This document shows, in pieces, positions 1 through 13,726 of a DNA stretch of 37,618 nt (positions are counted from its first letter, which is position 1; each line of letters opens with the position of its first letter). Made by a program: the position numbers and the translations under genes. Under the pieces are notes generated by a model. It searched no databases. It saw only the letters and a program-made list of their open reading frames with translations, and was not told where the DNA came from. This stretch comes from Tieghemiomyces parasiticus (Eukaryota; Kickxellomycota; Dimargaritomycetes; Dimargaritales; Dimargaritaceae): assembly GCA_027575765.1 (NCBI GenBank), contig JANBPT010000408.1:1-37618 (forward strand). The letters are read 5' to 3'.

Positions 1-592
1 CCCTTGGCCTCGTTCGCCAGGAAGTGGTCGACTTTCGCCACCGTGCGGTTGAAGGCGCAGACCTGATTAGGGAGGGAGGGGTTGGTTGGAAACGGGTGCG
101 CGGGAATACAAGGTGAGCGGCATTACGGGCCAACCCCGCGTGACGGCGTTTGGCCCGCCATAATAGGGCGCTAGCCCACTACACGGTCTGCCGGGGCCGC
201 TCCCGCAGCGCGGGCCAAGGTACTTACCACAAAGCCATGGTCGTTCATGTTGAGGATCAGGTTCTGGCCCTGTATCCCGGTGAAGGGCATACGCGGTTGC
301 GGGTGAGCAGTTGAGTGGCCGGTTAGCCAGGTTGGGTTGGGGCGCAGAGATAGGCCGTGGCCTGGAGCGACGGGAGGTGGACGACCGCCCTCGGACGCGG
401 TGCGCCTTGGGAGGAGTGGCCCACGAGGCGTGGGCAGCACGCGTGCCACCGCCGCCGGGTAGGCGTGATTAGGACGACCGCTCGCAGCAGGAGCAGAGCC
501 CCGCCCGGGTCCATCCCCTCCCCCTTGGAGCAGGCACTTACCATGACGGCCAGGCCGATGAGGCCAATGTCGGCAACGCCTTCGGAGGACAT
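1..592 (-). CDS. GND1: 6-phosphogluconate dehydrogenase, N-terminal part (cut by window edge)
   Basis: This enzyme oxidatively decarboxylates 6-phosphogluconate to ribulose 5-phosphate with NADP in the cytosolic pentose phosphate pathway. Three exons are visible: 592-542, 269-228 and 62 to beyond 1. The introns (541-270 and 227-63) begin GTAAGT and end CAG. Spliced, the protein starts MSSEGVADIGLIGLAVM, then GQNLILNMNDHGFV, then VCAFNRTVAKVDHF, and is cut after about 51 residues. The GLAVMGQN stretch is the NADP-binding Rossmann turn of the family and is split exactly by intron 1. NRT-K lies in the strand region that contacts the NADP 2'-phosphate. The ATG at 592 gives the usual short N-terminus. 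The other roughly 90% of the gene lies to the left of the window. Identification is firm; nothing can be said about the active site. Confidence 0.95.
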
Positions 593-2110
593 GCTGGGCG
601 ACGGAGACAGGTGGGCGGTGAGGTGCTGGAGACGCCGGGCGGGGGTCGTGTGGGAGGCCAGGGCTGAGAACGCAGCGTGTGGTGAAAGGCAGGTGGTCGT
701 AGGTAAGGCGGGGGTACAAATAACACAAAGAAGACAAGGTGCGGTAGGTCGGCACCGAGGGCGGCAGGGGGCGTAGGGGCTTAAGTAGGAGGGGCCTAGG
801 TTGGGGGAGGGCTTGTGGTGCGGGGAGGGCCAAGGGCTGTGGGCTGAGACCGCTCCCCCGGCACCCACTCCTTGGCCCTGGCCAATGCACACGGCTAGTA
901 TCGCCCATGTCTCACCCTACGGCCCAAGAGGCGCGCGTCCTCCCCCATTTGTCTTCCCACCCACGCACTAGTTACGTAAGTCGGGGGTCCTAAGGCGACC
1001 GACTCACTCACCAGATGGAGCCGATAGTGGGATAAAGCATGGATGGGAGGAAGGGTCGCCAATGGCGGAGTTGTCAGGTTAATGTGGTGCGTTCAGTGGT
1101 AATCAGCGTTCCAATCCTGGAGCCCGTAGCCGCAAGCCCTGCAACACCCATTTGTCAGCCTCGACTGAGCGGTCCCACGCCGGTTGCTCCTTGATACTCG
1201 TAATGTGGATTACTTTGCAAACCGTATCTTTAGCAGAAGTGCCAGGACGACCTACTGCTCGACATGTGGGGCAGTATCAAGGTGGCATTGCCGGTTCGTT
1301 GGCTATACACCGATGGTTCTGACTAAGCAGCTGCAGCAGCGAAAGTGTTGGAGCGGCCCAGTCACGGCTTCTATGAAAGGTGTGGCGGCAGGACGTACGT
1401 AGCCCCCGGTCTGTGACTTCCCTATGATCGCAGGGAAATCCTAGGCTGCCAGTTCTCTCAGGCACTCGGCGGTGAGGAGCCACTCTGCTTAGAATTCCCC
1501 GCCACAATCGCTAAGGTTGCTCCCCCCCCCCCCGATAACAGATGCAATGGCGATTCGACCATTGTGATTACTATCAAACTGGCCTTGGGTTGACCTGACC
1601 CTGGCGTTGAGCCTCTCCCCGAAACCGTTGCCCGAACTTTATGTTGTCGAACAGGTCGGTGTGGCTGGTAGCAGGGGGGTGGGGGTTGCCCTTGGCCGTT
1701 TATACCGTCGCACGCTACACCATAGCCCGCTGGCCGGAGTTCAAAGGCCGCGGGTAGAGTGGCGTGTGGCTTCTATTGCCAGCATAAACCTGCAACCCAT
1801 ACATAGGGTCTTGGATCTCCGCTAAGTGTCGTACAGGCGGATGGTCGCCCTGCGATCCTCCCCTATCCCGCTGATGACCCGAGGTGTCACAGTCACCTTG
1901 TATTGCCACCCTTCCCCTGTCTTTCCTACACCCTTCCACACGGACGGCTGCTGCTGCTGGCTAGTTTTCCGACTCGCCAGTCGGGGTCGCTGGTCCTTGC
2001 TTGTCCCCTAGTCTGCTCTCCGCATTACCTCAACTTCTCATTACCAGCATTGTGCCGGCTTGGCCTACTACGTTGCCCGACCCTTTGTACATCCAACACT
2101 TTTAGACGCG
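593..2110. other. Spacer between divergent GND1 and TMEM234
   Basis: I found no convincing gene here on either strand. The short open frames have no recognisable product and no codon bias. The stretch must hold the divergent promoters of GND1 (minus) and TMEM234 (plus). A run of 12 C lies at 1522-1533. The part just left of the GND1 start, 593-900, is G-rich on the plus strand, so the GND1 leader is C/T-rich like the other leaders in the window. Confidence 0.5.
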
Positions 2111-3232
2111 ATGGTTCAAGTACCCGAGATATTAGGCAAGCAATCCGCTCCACCGTGGTCACCAGGCGGAGTTTCTCGGGCCCCCGGTATTGGCCTTCCG
2201 CTATGAGTCATTGGGGACCTTAAGCGTACGCTAAAGGACTGGGCCGTCCTAATGCTCAACGGAGTCTAGCGATTGCCGCCACCACACCACTTTTACTGAT
2301 TTCCGGCGCCTCCCACCTGCTCAACTCTGCCACTTTCTCCAGACACATCGGTGGGGTTCATACTAGTTGCCCTGTGCTGGGGCTTCACCAACCCATTCAT
2401 TAAGCGCGGCACCGCCGGCCTGGAGGACCTGCCACACTATGAGCAGTGGTGGAAGCGCGCCCTCGCTGAGACGTGGTACCTAGTCACCCGCTGGCAGGTA
2501 AGCCCACTCCCTAGCTTGCGACCGCCCTCCCCCCCCGATACTGGCAACGCCATGCTATACGAAAATGCATGGTGGACCTAGTTGACAGGATTGCAATACG
2601 GCCGAACTAGTAGGATGCTAACCCGCCGCCCCCAAGCGACCCGTTTTTGCGATATCTACACAGTATATTCTTCCACTCGCCTTAAACCTGAGCGGTTCTA
2701 TGGTGTATTACTACACCCTCGGAAAATCAGGTGAGAACGCTGGTCCAGTAGAACGGCACTTGTCCGAGCCAGCCCTATAGCTAAATGCCCGCTATTCTCT
2801 TCTGGAGGACAATGGGATGGCAGTTCAGTAGGACCTGACTAGTAACTGCTATGTTTATGTTTCTTGTACATCCCTTCAAATACGCACCAACTGGTCGCCT
2901 GCTTCCCACAGACCTCTCCCTGGCCGTCCCCATCACCAATTCGCTGACGTTTGTATTTACAGCTCTCGCGGGGTACCTACTCGGCGAAAATGTGGGCGGT
3001 AGAAGTAAGTCGACCCTTCCCTTATCGGCCAGCGTAATCCCAAGGGGTTGCCCTTCTACCCTATGCGGCAACTCTCAGTTGACGCCTGTTGACCATACCA
3101 TGCTTCACAAAGCCTAATTCTCTCACACATCTTCCCCTCCCCAATCGCATCATTCGCGGACTGCTTTGCTCAGAAACCTGGATTGGTATGGCCCTGGTTG
3201 TTACTGGCGTTGGGCTGTGCGTCACTCGCTAA
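2111..3232 (+). CDS. TMEM234: TMEM234-family small multi-pass membrane protein
   Basis: Five exons: 2111-2135 (candidate), 2343-2497, 2664-2730, 2912-3004 and 3174-3232. Together they encode about 132 residues, close to the usual TMEM234 size. Family landmarks run in order: GFILVALCWGFTNPFIKRG (first membrane segment), YILPLALNLSGSMVYYYTL (second), DLSLAVPITNSLTFVFTALA with GYLLGENVGG (third), and IGMALVVTGVGLCVTR before the TAA (fourth). The LAVPITNSL and GE-GG motifs are the most diagnostic. All internal junctions are GT-AG and keep phase. Exon 1 is the weak point: no in-frame ATG precedes GFILV within exon 2, so I joined ATG 2111 through a GC donor at 2136 to the acceptor before 2343. The biochemical role of the family is poorly known; it resembles EamA-type transporters. 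The gene converges with GPI3. Identity is confident; the start is tentative. Confidence 0.85.
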
Positions 3233-3440
3233 AAAAAAACTTTCCGTCTTGTTCATTTATACATTATGTTTGCTGACCAGGGCATAGCCGAGGTGTACTG
3301 AATATGTCGTCTTGACTGCCTAGACCGCCACCACCACTCGTTAGATATAAATACACCCGTCGTTCTCGTCTAGTTGAGTGTTGCTAAGGACTTTAGGCCC
3401 TTATTGCCCACTATGTGGCACTGCGTGGCAGGTTGTCGGG

Positions 3441-5262
3441 TTAGGTGCCGTGGACTATAGGATCAAAGGCAGTCGAACGGCTCGATTCCGGCTCAAAGGT
3501 GCTAGTCTTCCGGGCCAGGCTTTCGCGACGCATATCCTCCATGTATCGTTGGTAGTCGAACCGCGGCGCAGGCTCGATTTGCTCGCGCGGCCAGGCCCAC
3601 TCCAAGAAGAGAAATAGTAGGTAGTCAATGGCCGCTAAAATGCAGAAGAGTTTGCCGGCCCACAGCCCACATCCGTAGTAGCTAGTGGGGAAAACGAAGA
3701 GCGTCAGGTAGGCATGAAGGGTCAGTACGACGGCGGATCCCAAGGGTTGCCGCCGATTGCAAACCTATTTTAAGAACCGTCAGGCCAGGGTCAGCGGAGC
3801 GGCCGATGGGAGAGGGACGACGCCGTCAGCCATCACTACTAAATGGCCACACTTACCGACGCAGCCGCTCAATCAGGGGCGGAGACTCGAGGTCCATGAT
3901 AGATAGGTAGACGCGTTCAGTGCGCACGGCCACGTCCATCCAGCTGTACATCCGCTTGACAGTCTCATGCAGGGCCATGGGATCTAGTTCGGGGCGCTGA
4001 TCGCGAGTGTGCGCCGTTTCGATGGCACGGGAGACGGCCTGGACGAGGTCGTCCTCTTCGGGAACCGCAAAGTTAATCATGTGTTCCGGAAGTACCTCGG
4101 GGACCCCGCCCACTCGCGTCGTGACCACCAATAGACCGCAGCAGGCCGCCTCGACGATTCCGATACAGAAAGCCTCGGTGAGGCTGGTATTGAGGAAGAT
4201 GTTGCCGCGAACCAGCACCTTGCGCACATCGGACGCTTTGACCTCACCCAGGAGCTGGACTCGGTCCTGCAGCACGTGGCTCTCGCGCATCTGTTCCAAA
4301 TCGATGCGACGGGGCCCATCACCGCCAATGATGAACTTGACGTGCGGATAGCGCTGGCAAATCCGCGGGATGGTAGCCACCAGGAGGTCGAGCCCCTTGC
4401 GGTAGACCAGCCGACTGAGCACAACAATGGTGATGCAGGAGGGGTCGGCGGCCGCGGGGTCTGGTTGGAGGCGGCTACCCACGATGGCGTTAGGGATGGC
4501 CGACACGTTGAGCGGATTGAGGGCGGCGCGCAGCACCGTATTCTCCTTGCTGGTGTGCGACACGCATATTACATGGTCAATGTCCGAGAGGGTGAACTTG
4601 AGCAGCTTATTGGTCAGGATGCTGCCCGTGTCGGCGAACCCGAACAGGCTGTGGTCTGTGAGACAGGTCTTAAGCCCCATGGCGCGCGCGTGGAAGATGG
4701 CCTCGTGGCAGAACGGGGACAGTGAGCCGTGGCCGTGTACCAAGTGGATCTGTTCCCGGATCAGGATTTGACGGAAGATTGGGAAGTTTCCAAAGACGGT
4801 CGGGAGCGTGGCCTGGTTGTATATGACCAGTCCTGGCACGTAGTATACCTTGAGACCGGTGGAGATGTATCGGATACCTGTCCGCTCGCCGTACGCGTGG
4901 GTGATGATGATGACCTAGCAACAGAGGGAAGCGAGCGGGTGGGTGGCGATAGTCATTTAGAAGGGCAAGGAGGATCAGCGGACCACGTTGGACATATGGG
5001 GGCTTCGACGGGCCTGGCCAGGTCGGTGCGCCAGACTACCACATGGTTGTGATGACGCTCTCGCCAATTACCTTGTGGCCGCGCCGTATTAGACATTGCG
5101 ATAGACTAAAGAGGTGAGACTCTACCCCACCCATATTGGGGTAAAAGAAGTCCGATACTAGGCTGGCAGTGTTGTTCGGTCAGGCGGCGGGTCAGAGGTA
5201 GTGGTGGGCTCAAGTGGTCAGTACAGCAACCGGGTACTCAGACCAGCCAGACGCTCGGGCAT
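3441..5262 (-). CDS. GPI3: GPI-GlcNAc transferase catalytic subunit (PIG-A/GPI3)
   Basis: Catalytic subunit of the ER complex that transfers GlcNAc from UDP-GlcNAc to phosphatidylinositol, the first step of GPI-anchor synthesis. Exons: 5262-5238 (candidate), 5157-5072, 4914-3857 and 3681-3441, about 469 residues (yeast and human are about 450-485). Exon 2 reads [14 protein letters not shown], the N-terminal glycine-rich motif. Exon 3 starts [16 protein letters not shown] and carries [30 protein letters not shown] and the GT4-type EX7E pair in [14 protein letters not shown]. The last exon supplies [13 protein letters not shown], then a single membrane segment ([16 protein letters not shown]) and a basic tail. 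An open frame reaches upstream of 3681, but phase and homology place the acceptor at 3682-3684. Exon 1 (MPERLAGL) uses a weaker GTACCC donor and is uncertain. Everything else is firm. Confidence 0.95.
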
Positions 5263-7183
5263 CGCCTATATTGCGTTGCAGACGCCCACTTGCAGACCGT
5301 TAAGGAATCGGCCACTATCGCATGGTGGACGGGTGATAAGTCACCAGTAGCGGGGAACCGTGGTCAGGGAATGTCCACCTACCTAATATTTAGCGACCGC
5401 ATGACGAAGGATGAGGAGGTTGGGATGAGAGGGGAGGCGGTCGGGTTGACAAGCAGTGATGTGCTAGGTTTACAAAACGGCCGAGTGAGAGGTGGAGCTG
5501 GTGGCACCCGCCATTGCTGGCCTCCTGCGCCAGGAGTTGAGAGAATCGAGTAACTTTGACCGGAGCCACTTGTTTGCAGTGTGAAGGAGGGGCCGCGGTG
5601 GTGGCTGGACATTAGCACTCTAGACGTCGCAGTAACCAGCCGTCCCACAGCCTTAAACTGGTCCCTATCCTCCATATTCTATAGCGCTTGAGGGTTTATG
5701 GTCCTTTATCCTTTATTATGTCCCCTGTGGATGGTAAATTATGACTAACAGGTCGCCGGCCTTAGATTCACTATAAATAAAAATTCACTTCGCCTGAACT
5801 GGTCCCTAGCGTATTACGAAAGCGCTTGCTAGCTTAGCCTCCATTGACTCAAATGGAGAGGGGGGGTTGGACCGCCCACCACTGTTACCACGGATTCTGC
5901 CCCGTAGTGCGACAAGGCCGCGCCCAATACCCTGCCCACCACCATTGCCACACTGCGGCGGCTCAACCGTAATCCTCACTTTGCTACCCAGGCATACTGA
6001 GAGAGGCAGCAAGGAGTGGCGTACAGGTCTGCGTCGACCGTAGCTGCCCAAGCCCCATGGCTCATAGATATAATGACAGGGTCTGCTCATTCGGGTCATT
6101 GGAGTGATGCTGCAGCTGTTCGCTAGTGTACCATGCCGACTTTGCCTAAGCTCTGGTACGAACAAGGTATCTAGTGTTTGAGACGGTGCTCTGATAGCGG
6201 TTCAGAGGGGGGGGGCGATCGAATAGCCTGCTGCTGGCAATGGCATCCTAACGAGGAACATATAGGTTTAGCAAATATGATTAGTTTGGAGCCTGTCAGC
6301 CCTACACCTACCGGACCGCTCACTGTGCGCCCCTTGCGCATCCTGGCGTAACCGCACTACCGTGGAGGCCTGAGTGATTATCATCGTCGATAAGCGATAC
6401 AGTTGCATTGCTGTACCGCAGCTTTGCCCGCTTCTTTTCATTAGGAGCCAGCAGAACCTCGGCCACCGTCCTTCGTTGTACATTGGTTGGGTGCACAACG
6501 TGATGTTTGGTGCGGCCGTGCGGGTAAGTGCCCCGGCGGGGATCAGGGCGTACGCCGTGTATGGTGGGACTGGATCTCCCCGCCCTAATTACTCTGCCTT
6601 CGCACCTGGCACCGCAGCATCGCCGTGTCGACGGTTCGGCCTTGTCCCCAGCTGCCGGGCCTGCCTCACCCCCCAGGCTGCAGCGGGGAGGTCTTACTAC
6701 CGCCACGCCCCTTCCGGGTTTCGGTGCTGCAAACACCCTCAGTGCCTAAACTTCGGAGTCTTTCCATTGGAGGCACAGTGTGATCGCGTTGGACCCAGGT
6801 CTCCTGCTTCCCACCCACCCGTGCCGCGCCTATAACACCGCCAGACCTCGCCACCGCACGCGTCGGTAGGACCCGTTGACGGCCTCTTTTTTTTTCTCCT
6901 TCCACTTGACGACAGTTTGTAAACCCGCTTATCCAGCACTGCCCGCCCCGCCAGCGCTCGGAACTATTTTGACCCGACCCTCCACACGGTGACAATCGCT
7001 TCACCACTTTCCCTCACCAATTCGCTGCATCATCTCGGCCCTGCTCGACCTGCCTAAACTTTCTGGACTGCAACTTTAACGCCAGTTCCACCTCGCTCTG
7101 CATCCCCGCATCGCCGCCTCACCAGACCCCCTTCAGTTGAGCACGTTCGGAAACGCTATTGTTTTTTTTTTGCCTGCCTTACC
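5263..7183. other. Spacer between divergent GPI3 and Tudor-SN genes
   Basis: No gene is supported on either strand; the open frames (for example around 5806-6165 and 6374-6835) have no family features. The stretch contains the divergent promoters of GPI3 and Tudor-SN. AT-rich patches occur at 5680-5790, including TATAAATAAAAA at 5773-5784. A run of nine or ten G lies near 6207. From about 6890 to 7180 the plus strand is C/T-rich, ending in a T-tract just before the Tudor-SN start, consistent with a pyrimidine-rich leader. Confidence 0.5.
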
Positions 7184-10100
7184 ATGTCCGTACAGAAAGC
7201 GTTTGTAAAGTCGGTACTGTCAGGCGATACCGTTATTCTTCGTGGCCGCCCACGCCATAATGGCCCCCCACCGGAGCGTCAACTCAACCTTAGCTACGTG
7301 GCCGCCCCGCGGCTCGGCAGTGCCAAAAAGGATACCCAGGATGAACCGTTTGCCTTTGATTCCCGTAATTTTCTGCGCCAGCTCGTGGTTGGCAAGGAAG
7401 TAACCTTCCGCATCAACCACACCGCTGTGGCCAGTGGGCTTGAGTTTGGCTCCATGTACATCGTCGGCCAGACCGTCGACGTGGCTTCCCAGTGCGTCCG
7501 GGAAGGCTGGTGCCGCGTCCGCGAGGAGGCCAAGCGCAACCACCTGGGCGATGAAAAGGACGACCTGCTCCAGCTCGAACTACGCGCCCAGTCCCAGCAC
7601 CTCGGCATGTGGGCCGACCCGAACCGCGCTCCGACCGCCCGCCTACCGCGCTCTACCACCTTCCACGGCGATCCGCACGCCTTCCTAAGCAAGTATAAGG
7701 GTCGCCCGCTCGACGCCATTGTAGAGCAGGTGCGGGAGGGCTCGACGCTGCGCGTGCTCGTCTATTTGCCCACGAAGGAGCATCCCAAGGCCTATCAATC
7801 CCTCGTGCTCTTCCTCTCCGGGATCAAGTCTCCGATCGTACGGAAAGGGATCCCGGGCATGGACGACCTGGTCGAACCCCACGGTGAGGAGGCCAAGTAC
7901 TTTGTCGAGTCGCGGCTCCTCCAGCGCGACGTCCAGATCATCGTGGAAGGCCTGGCCGGCACCAACCAGAACTTCGTCGGATCGGTACGCCACCCCGCCG
8001 GTAACATTGCCGAGGTATTGTTAGCCGCCGGCCTGGCCAAATGCGTGGACTGGAGTCTTCCCATGGTTACGGACGGATCTGAGAAGCTCCGGGCCGCCGA
8101 AGCCCACGCCCGGCAGTCCCGTTTGCGCATCTGGAAAGACTATGTGCCCCGGGAGACGACCTACGATGGACCCTCTCGCGCCTTCGACGCCCTTGTGACT
8201 AAAGTAATGAGCGCCGATTCGCTCCAGGTGCGGTCCCAGGCCACCGACGAGGAAACCAAGGTCCAACTGGCCAGTATCCGCCAGCCCCGCCTCAAAGATG
8301 CGGCCGAATCAGGGTATCATATGGAGGCCAAGGAGTACCTACGCAAGAAGCTGATCGGAAAGCAGGTAGGCTCCTTTTTCTTGTCTCATTTGGTCACTAC
8401 CGCCGCGACCCCAAGGTTGTACCTGTAGGGGGGCGCCTCGCCCAATTCTCCTCCCCCACTAGGGTTGTTATTAACGCACAGCCCTCTTCCATTGTCACCT
8501 CCCCTCCTCCTCCTCCTCCTCCTAACCTTCCTTCCTGCTACTAGGTACACGTCCTATTTGATTTTGTCCGACCCGCCACTGACGAGTTCGAGGCCCGCCA
8601 GTGCGCCACCGTCCTACTCGACGGCAACGACCTAGGCGAACAGCTGGTAGCCCAAGGCCTGGCCGGCGTTGTCCGCCATCGTAAGGACGACAATGATCGC
8701 TCGTCACGTTACGATCAACTCCTGGCGGCCGAGAACCAGGCCATCGCCGCGCGTCGGGGCATGCACAGCGGCAAGAATGTACCCGCCTTCCGTCTCACCG
8801 ATGCTTCCGAGTCGTTCACCAAGGCCCGGCAGTTCCTCCCAGCTCTACAGCGTGCCGGTCGTCTCTCCGTGGTGGTGGACCATGTCGCCAACGGCGGCCG
8901 ATTTAAGCTCTTCGTACCCAAGGATCGCCTCAAGCTCACTTTCGTGTTGGCTGGGGTGCGCGTGCCACGTGTGGGCAAGACCCCACTAGACGAATCGGAA
9001 CCCTTCGGCGAGGAGGGCCTCTCCCTGGCCGTCGAGCGGTGTCTACAGCGCGATGTAGAGGTAGAGATCGAGTCAGTCGACAAGACAGGCGGATTTATCG
9101 GTACGCTCTGGCCCACACGCCAGACCAACTTCTCGGTGGAGCTCCTGGAGGCCGGTCTGGCCACCCTACACGAGTACAGCGCCAGCCAAAGTCCCTATGC
9201 TAACCAGCTCTTCGCCGCCGAGCGTGCCGCTCAGCAGGCCCAGTGCAACCTGTGGCAGGACTACTACGACGAGGCAGACGGGACCGCGAACGACGAGGCC
9301 GAATCGATCCCAGCGCCGGCCCCCCTAACGAGCCAACCACTGAGTAAGCGGACCGACTCCGCGGCCAAGCCGAGTCCCGATGCCACAGCGGCAGCGCGGG
9401 TGGAGGATGCCCTGATGGACGCGGTCACACCCAGCCCGGAGTACGTGGATGTCGTCGTGTCAGAGATATCCGACTGCAATCGGTTCTACTTGCAGCTTGT
9501 GCGGGAGGCCATCCCGGGCCTGGAGAACCTGATGCGAGAGTTTTCGCAGTACCACCACTCGGGTGCGGCAGCCGGCTTCCCGGCAGGCCACCGTCCCAAA
9601 ACCGGGGACGTGGTGAGTGCCCAGTTTACAGTAGATAACCAGTGGTACCGCGCCCGGGTGGGCCAGGTCGCTGGAGACACGGCCCATGTCTGGTACATTG
9701 ACTACGGTAACGCCGAGGAGCTTCCGCTGCACCGCCTACGTCCGGTCCCACCACAATTCCTTACCCTGCCGGCCCAAGCCCATGAGGCCAAGCTAGCACT
9801 GCTCAACGTGACCCCCAAGGATAGCGAGTACGGGCTAGAGGCCTACGAGCGGTTGCGGGGCATGATTGAGAACCGGCAGCTGGTGGCCATCATTGAGGGC
9901 CGCCTCAGGCGTCCCGTCGGCACCGGTCCGTGGTCACCATCCCCATCGTCCGCGGGCAAGGCCCCGTACGCTAATGGTCACCACCACGCGACGGGGGCGA
10001 CCAGCTCGCCGCTGCCCATTTCCATGCCCATCCTCTGTGTGACCCTGTACGATCCCGTGGTCTCGGATAGCCTGGAGGCGAGTATCAATGCCGACCTGGC

Positions 10101-10254
10101 GCGGGCCGGCCTGGCGCGGGTAAATGCCAAGGACCCAATAGCCCAGCGTAATCCTCACCAACTGCACCACTTGGCTCGCTGTCAGGAGGAGGCCAAGCGT
10201 ATGCATTACGGCATGTTTGAGTACGGCGACGTCCTTGTCGAAGACAGCGACTAG
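7184..10254 (+). CDS. SND1: Tudor staphylococcal nuclease (Tudor-SN/SND1)
   Basis: RNA-binding nuclease-fold scaffold linked in other eukaryotes to RISC, RNA decay, splicing and stress granules. Two exons, 7184-8365 and 8545-10254, give 963 residues (human about 910). The intron starts GTAGGC, has a CTAAC branch site at 8522-8526 and ends TAG. Four staphylococcal-nuclease folds occupy roughly residues 5-150, 175-325, 340-495 and 515-635. A Pro/Ala/Ser-rich linker (about 640-690) follows, then a Tudor domain at about 740-800, then a partial fifth SN fold ending YGMFEYGD. The Tudor aromatic cage is visible: AQF, QWYRARV and VWYIDYGN keep the F, Y, Y, Y and N positions. The RSSRYDQLLAAE stretch in SN3-SN4 is typical. 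Two low-complexity inserts, the linker and a Ser/His-rich loop around 870-890, account for the extra length. The ATG follows a T-tract and ACC. Confidence 0.96.
8503..8526 (+). repeat. TCC microsatellite and CTAAC branch site in the Tudor-SN intron
   Basis: Six tandem TCC units followed by CTAAC lie 18 bases before the intron's terminal AG. The microsatellite forms part of the polypyrimidine tract and CTAAC matches the usual fungal branch-point consensus, supporting the splice call at 8544/8545. Confidence 0.8.
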
Positions 10255-11231
10255 TCCGGGCACGCTACCGCCATCTTGTGTTCGCGACGCTTAATTGGTG
10301 CCTCTGTTTCTTTTTTCGCTGGGCTGTGTATCCCGTGGCCTACCCATCTATTCTCCCTCCGTCCCCACCCACCCTATTTTTTGATATTGGCCACCTTCTC
10401 TCTCCACTTTGGTACCCCCTATTCCCTCCCCCCTCTTTATCACATTCTATGTAACCCCGCGTGTGCATATTAAACCTCACCTTATCCTGCGGTCCGACCG
10501 CCCAAGTTATCCGCTGGAGACCAGCTCGCCGATTACTTCTCGGCCGAGAAACGTACTTACTGTAGGGGGTTGTGCCTCCGATGGTCCGGTGGAACTGCCG
10601 GCCACGATCACCATTTAATTGCAGTTGAAACGGACAGGTCCTGGGTTATAGTTACAACCCTGCGGATTAAATGATGTAGGCGTGCCACCACTACTCTGCT
10701 GCCGAAGTCCGTCGACCTCGCTGTTGGCAGGCTGAGCAATGCCAGCCACAAGCCAGGAAACCCATGGCTGGGCGCACAGGAAGAGAGAGGCCTTGCTTGC
10801 AAATCCACTCAGGAGTAATGGTTAGTGTCGCCTACATCAAGACATGAGACGCCACTCGAATGGACTAATATCCGCCTCATCAGTGTTGGCGCCTGACATA
10901 GAATGTTCGCCCAACTGCACGGGCGAACTATTTAAATCTCCTGCATCGGGACACCTGTCGGGTTCAGGGTTGGCTCACCCTGCCACTAATGTCTACCAGT
11001 AAAGAAGTATGCACCAGTAAAAAAAAAGCATGTTCTGGTAGTGATAAAGGTATGCCCTGTCCCATCGACACACGCCTGAGGACCACCGTCACAGCGGTCA
11101 CACGACGAATGAGGTTGATGGACCCATTGCCCGTCCCACTTGACCATTCGATTCCTGACCTGACCGAGCTTCACATACCACGACCTTCCTGTGTTTAGCC
11201 CTTACTGCTCCTACTTCGCCCATTCGTAACC
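10255..11231. other. Spacer between Tudor-SN and kynurenine 3-monooxygenase
   Basis: No coding region is supported. The left part is the C/T-rich 3' flank of Tudor-SN, with a TATTAAA-like signal near 10467. The right part holds the promoter of the downstream gene, including the inverted repeat and TATTTAAAT listed separately. A short A-run lies at 11019-11026. Confidence 0.5.
10905..10937 (+). promoter_or_regulatory. Inverted repeat abutting a TATA-like box upstream of KMO
   Basis: GTTCGCCC (10905-10912) and its exact complement GGGCGAAC (10921-10928) flank an 8-base spacer. TATTTAAAT (10929-10937) follows directly, about 300 bases before the KMO start codon. The sequence is seen directly. 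Reading it as an operator beside a core promoter is inference; the symmetry would suit a dimeric DNA-binding protein. Confidence 0.45.

Positions 11232-13726
<2,495 letters not shown>

Noticed and set aside
171..908. Long minus-strand open frame over the GND1 introns
   Set aside because: It reads through the GTAAGT donor and both intron sequences; only the short GND1 exons inside resemble a known protein.
1522..1533. Run of 12 C (also G or C runs near 6207 and 30770)
   Set aside because: Simple homopolymers, common in such spacers; no associated structure was seen.
3682..3743. Extension of the last GPI3 exon upstream as an open frame
   Set aside because: The frame is open but the phase does not join exon 3, while the acceptor at 3682-3684 restores [12 protein letters not shown] exactly.
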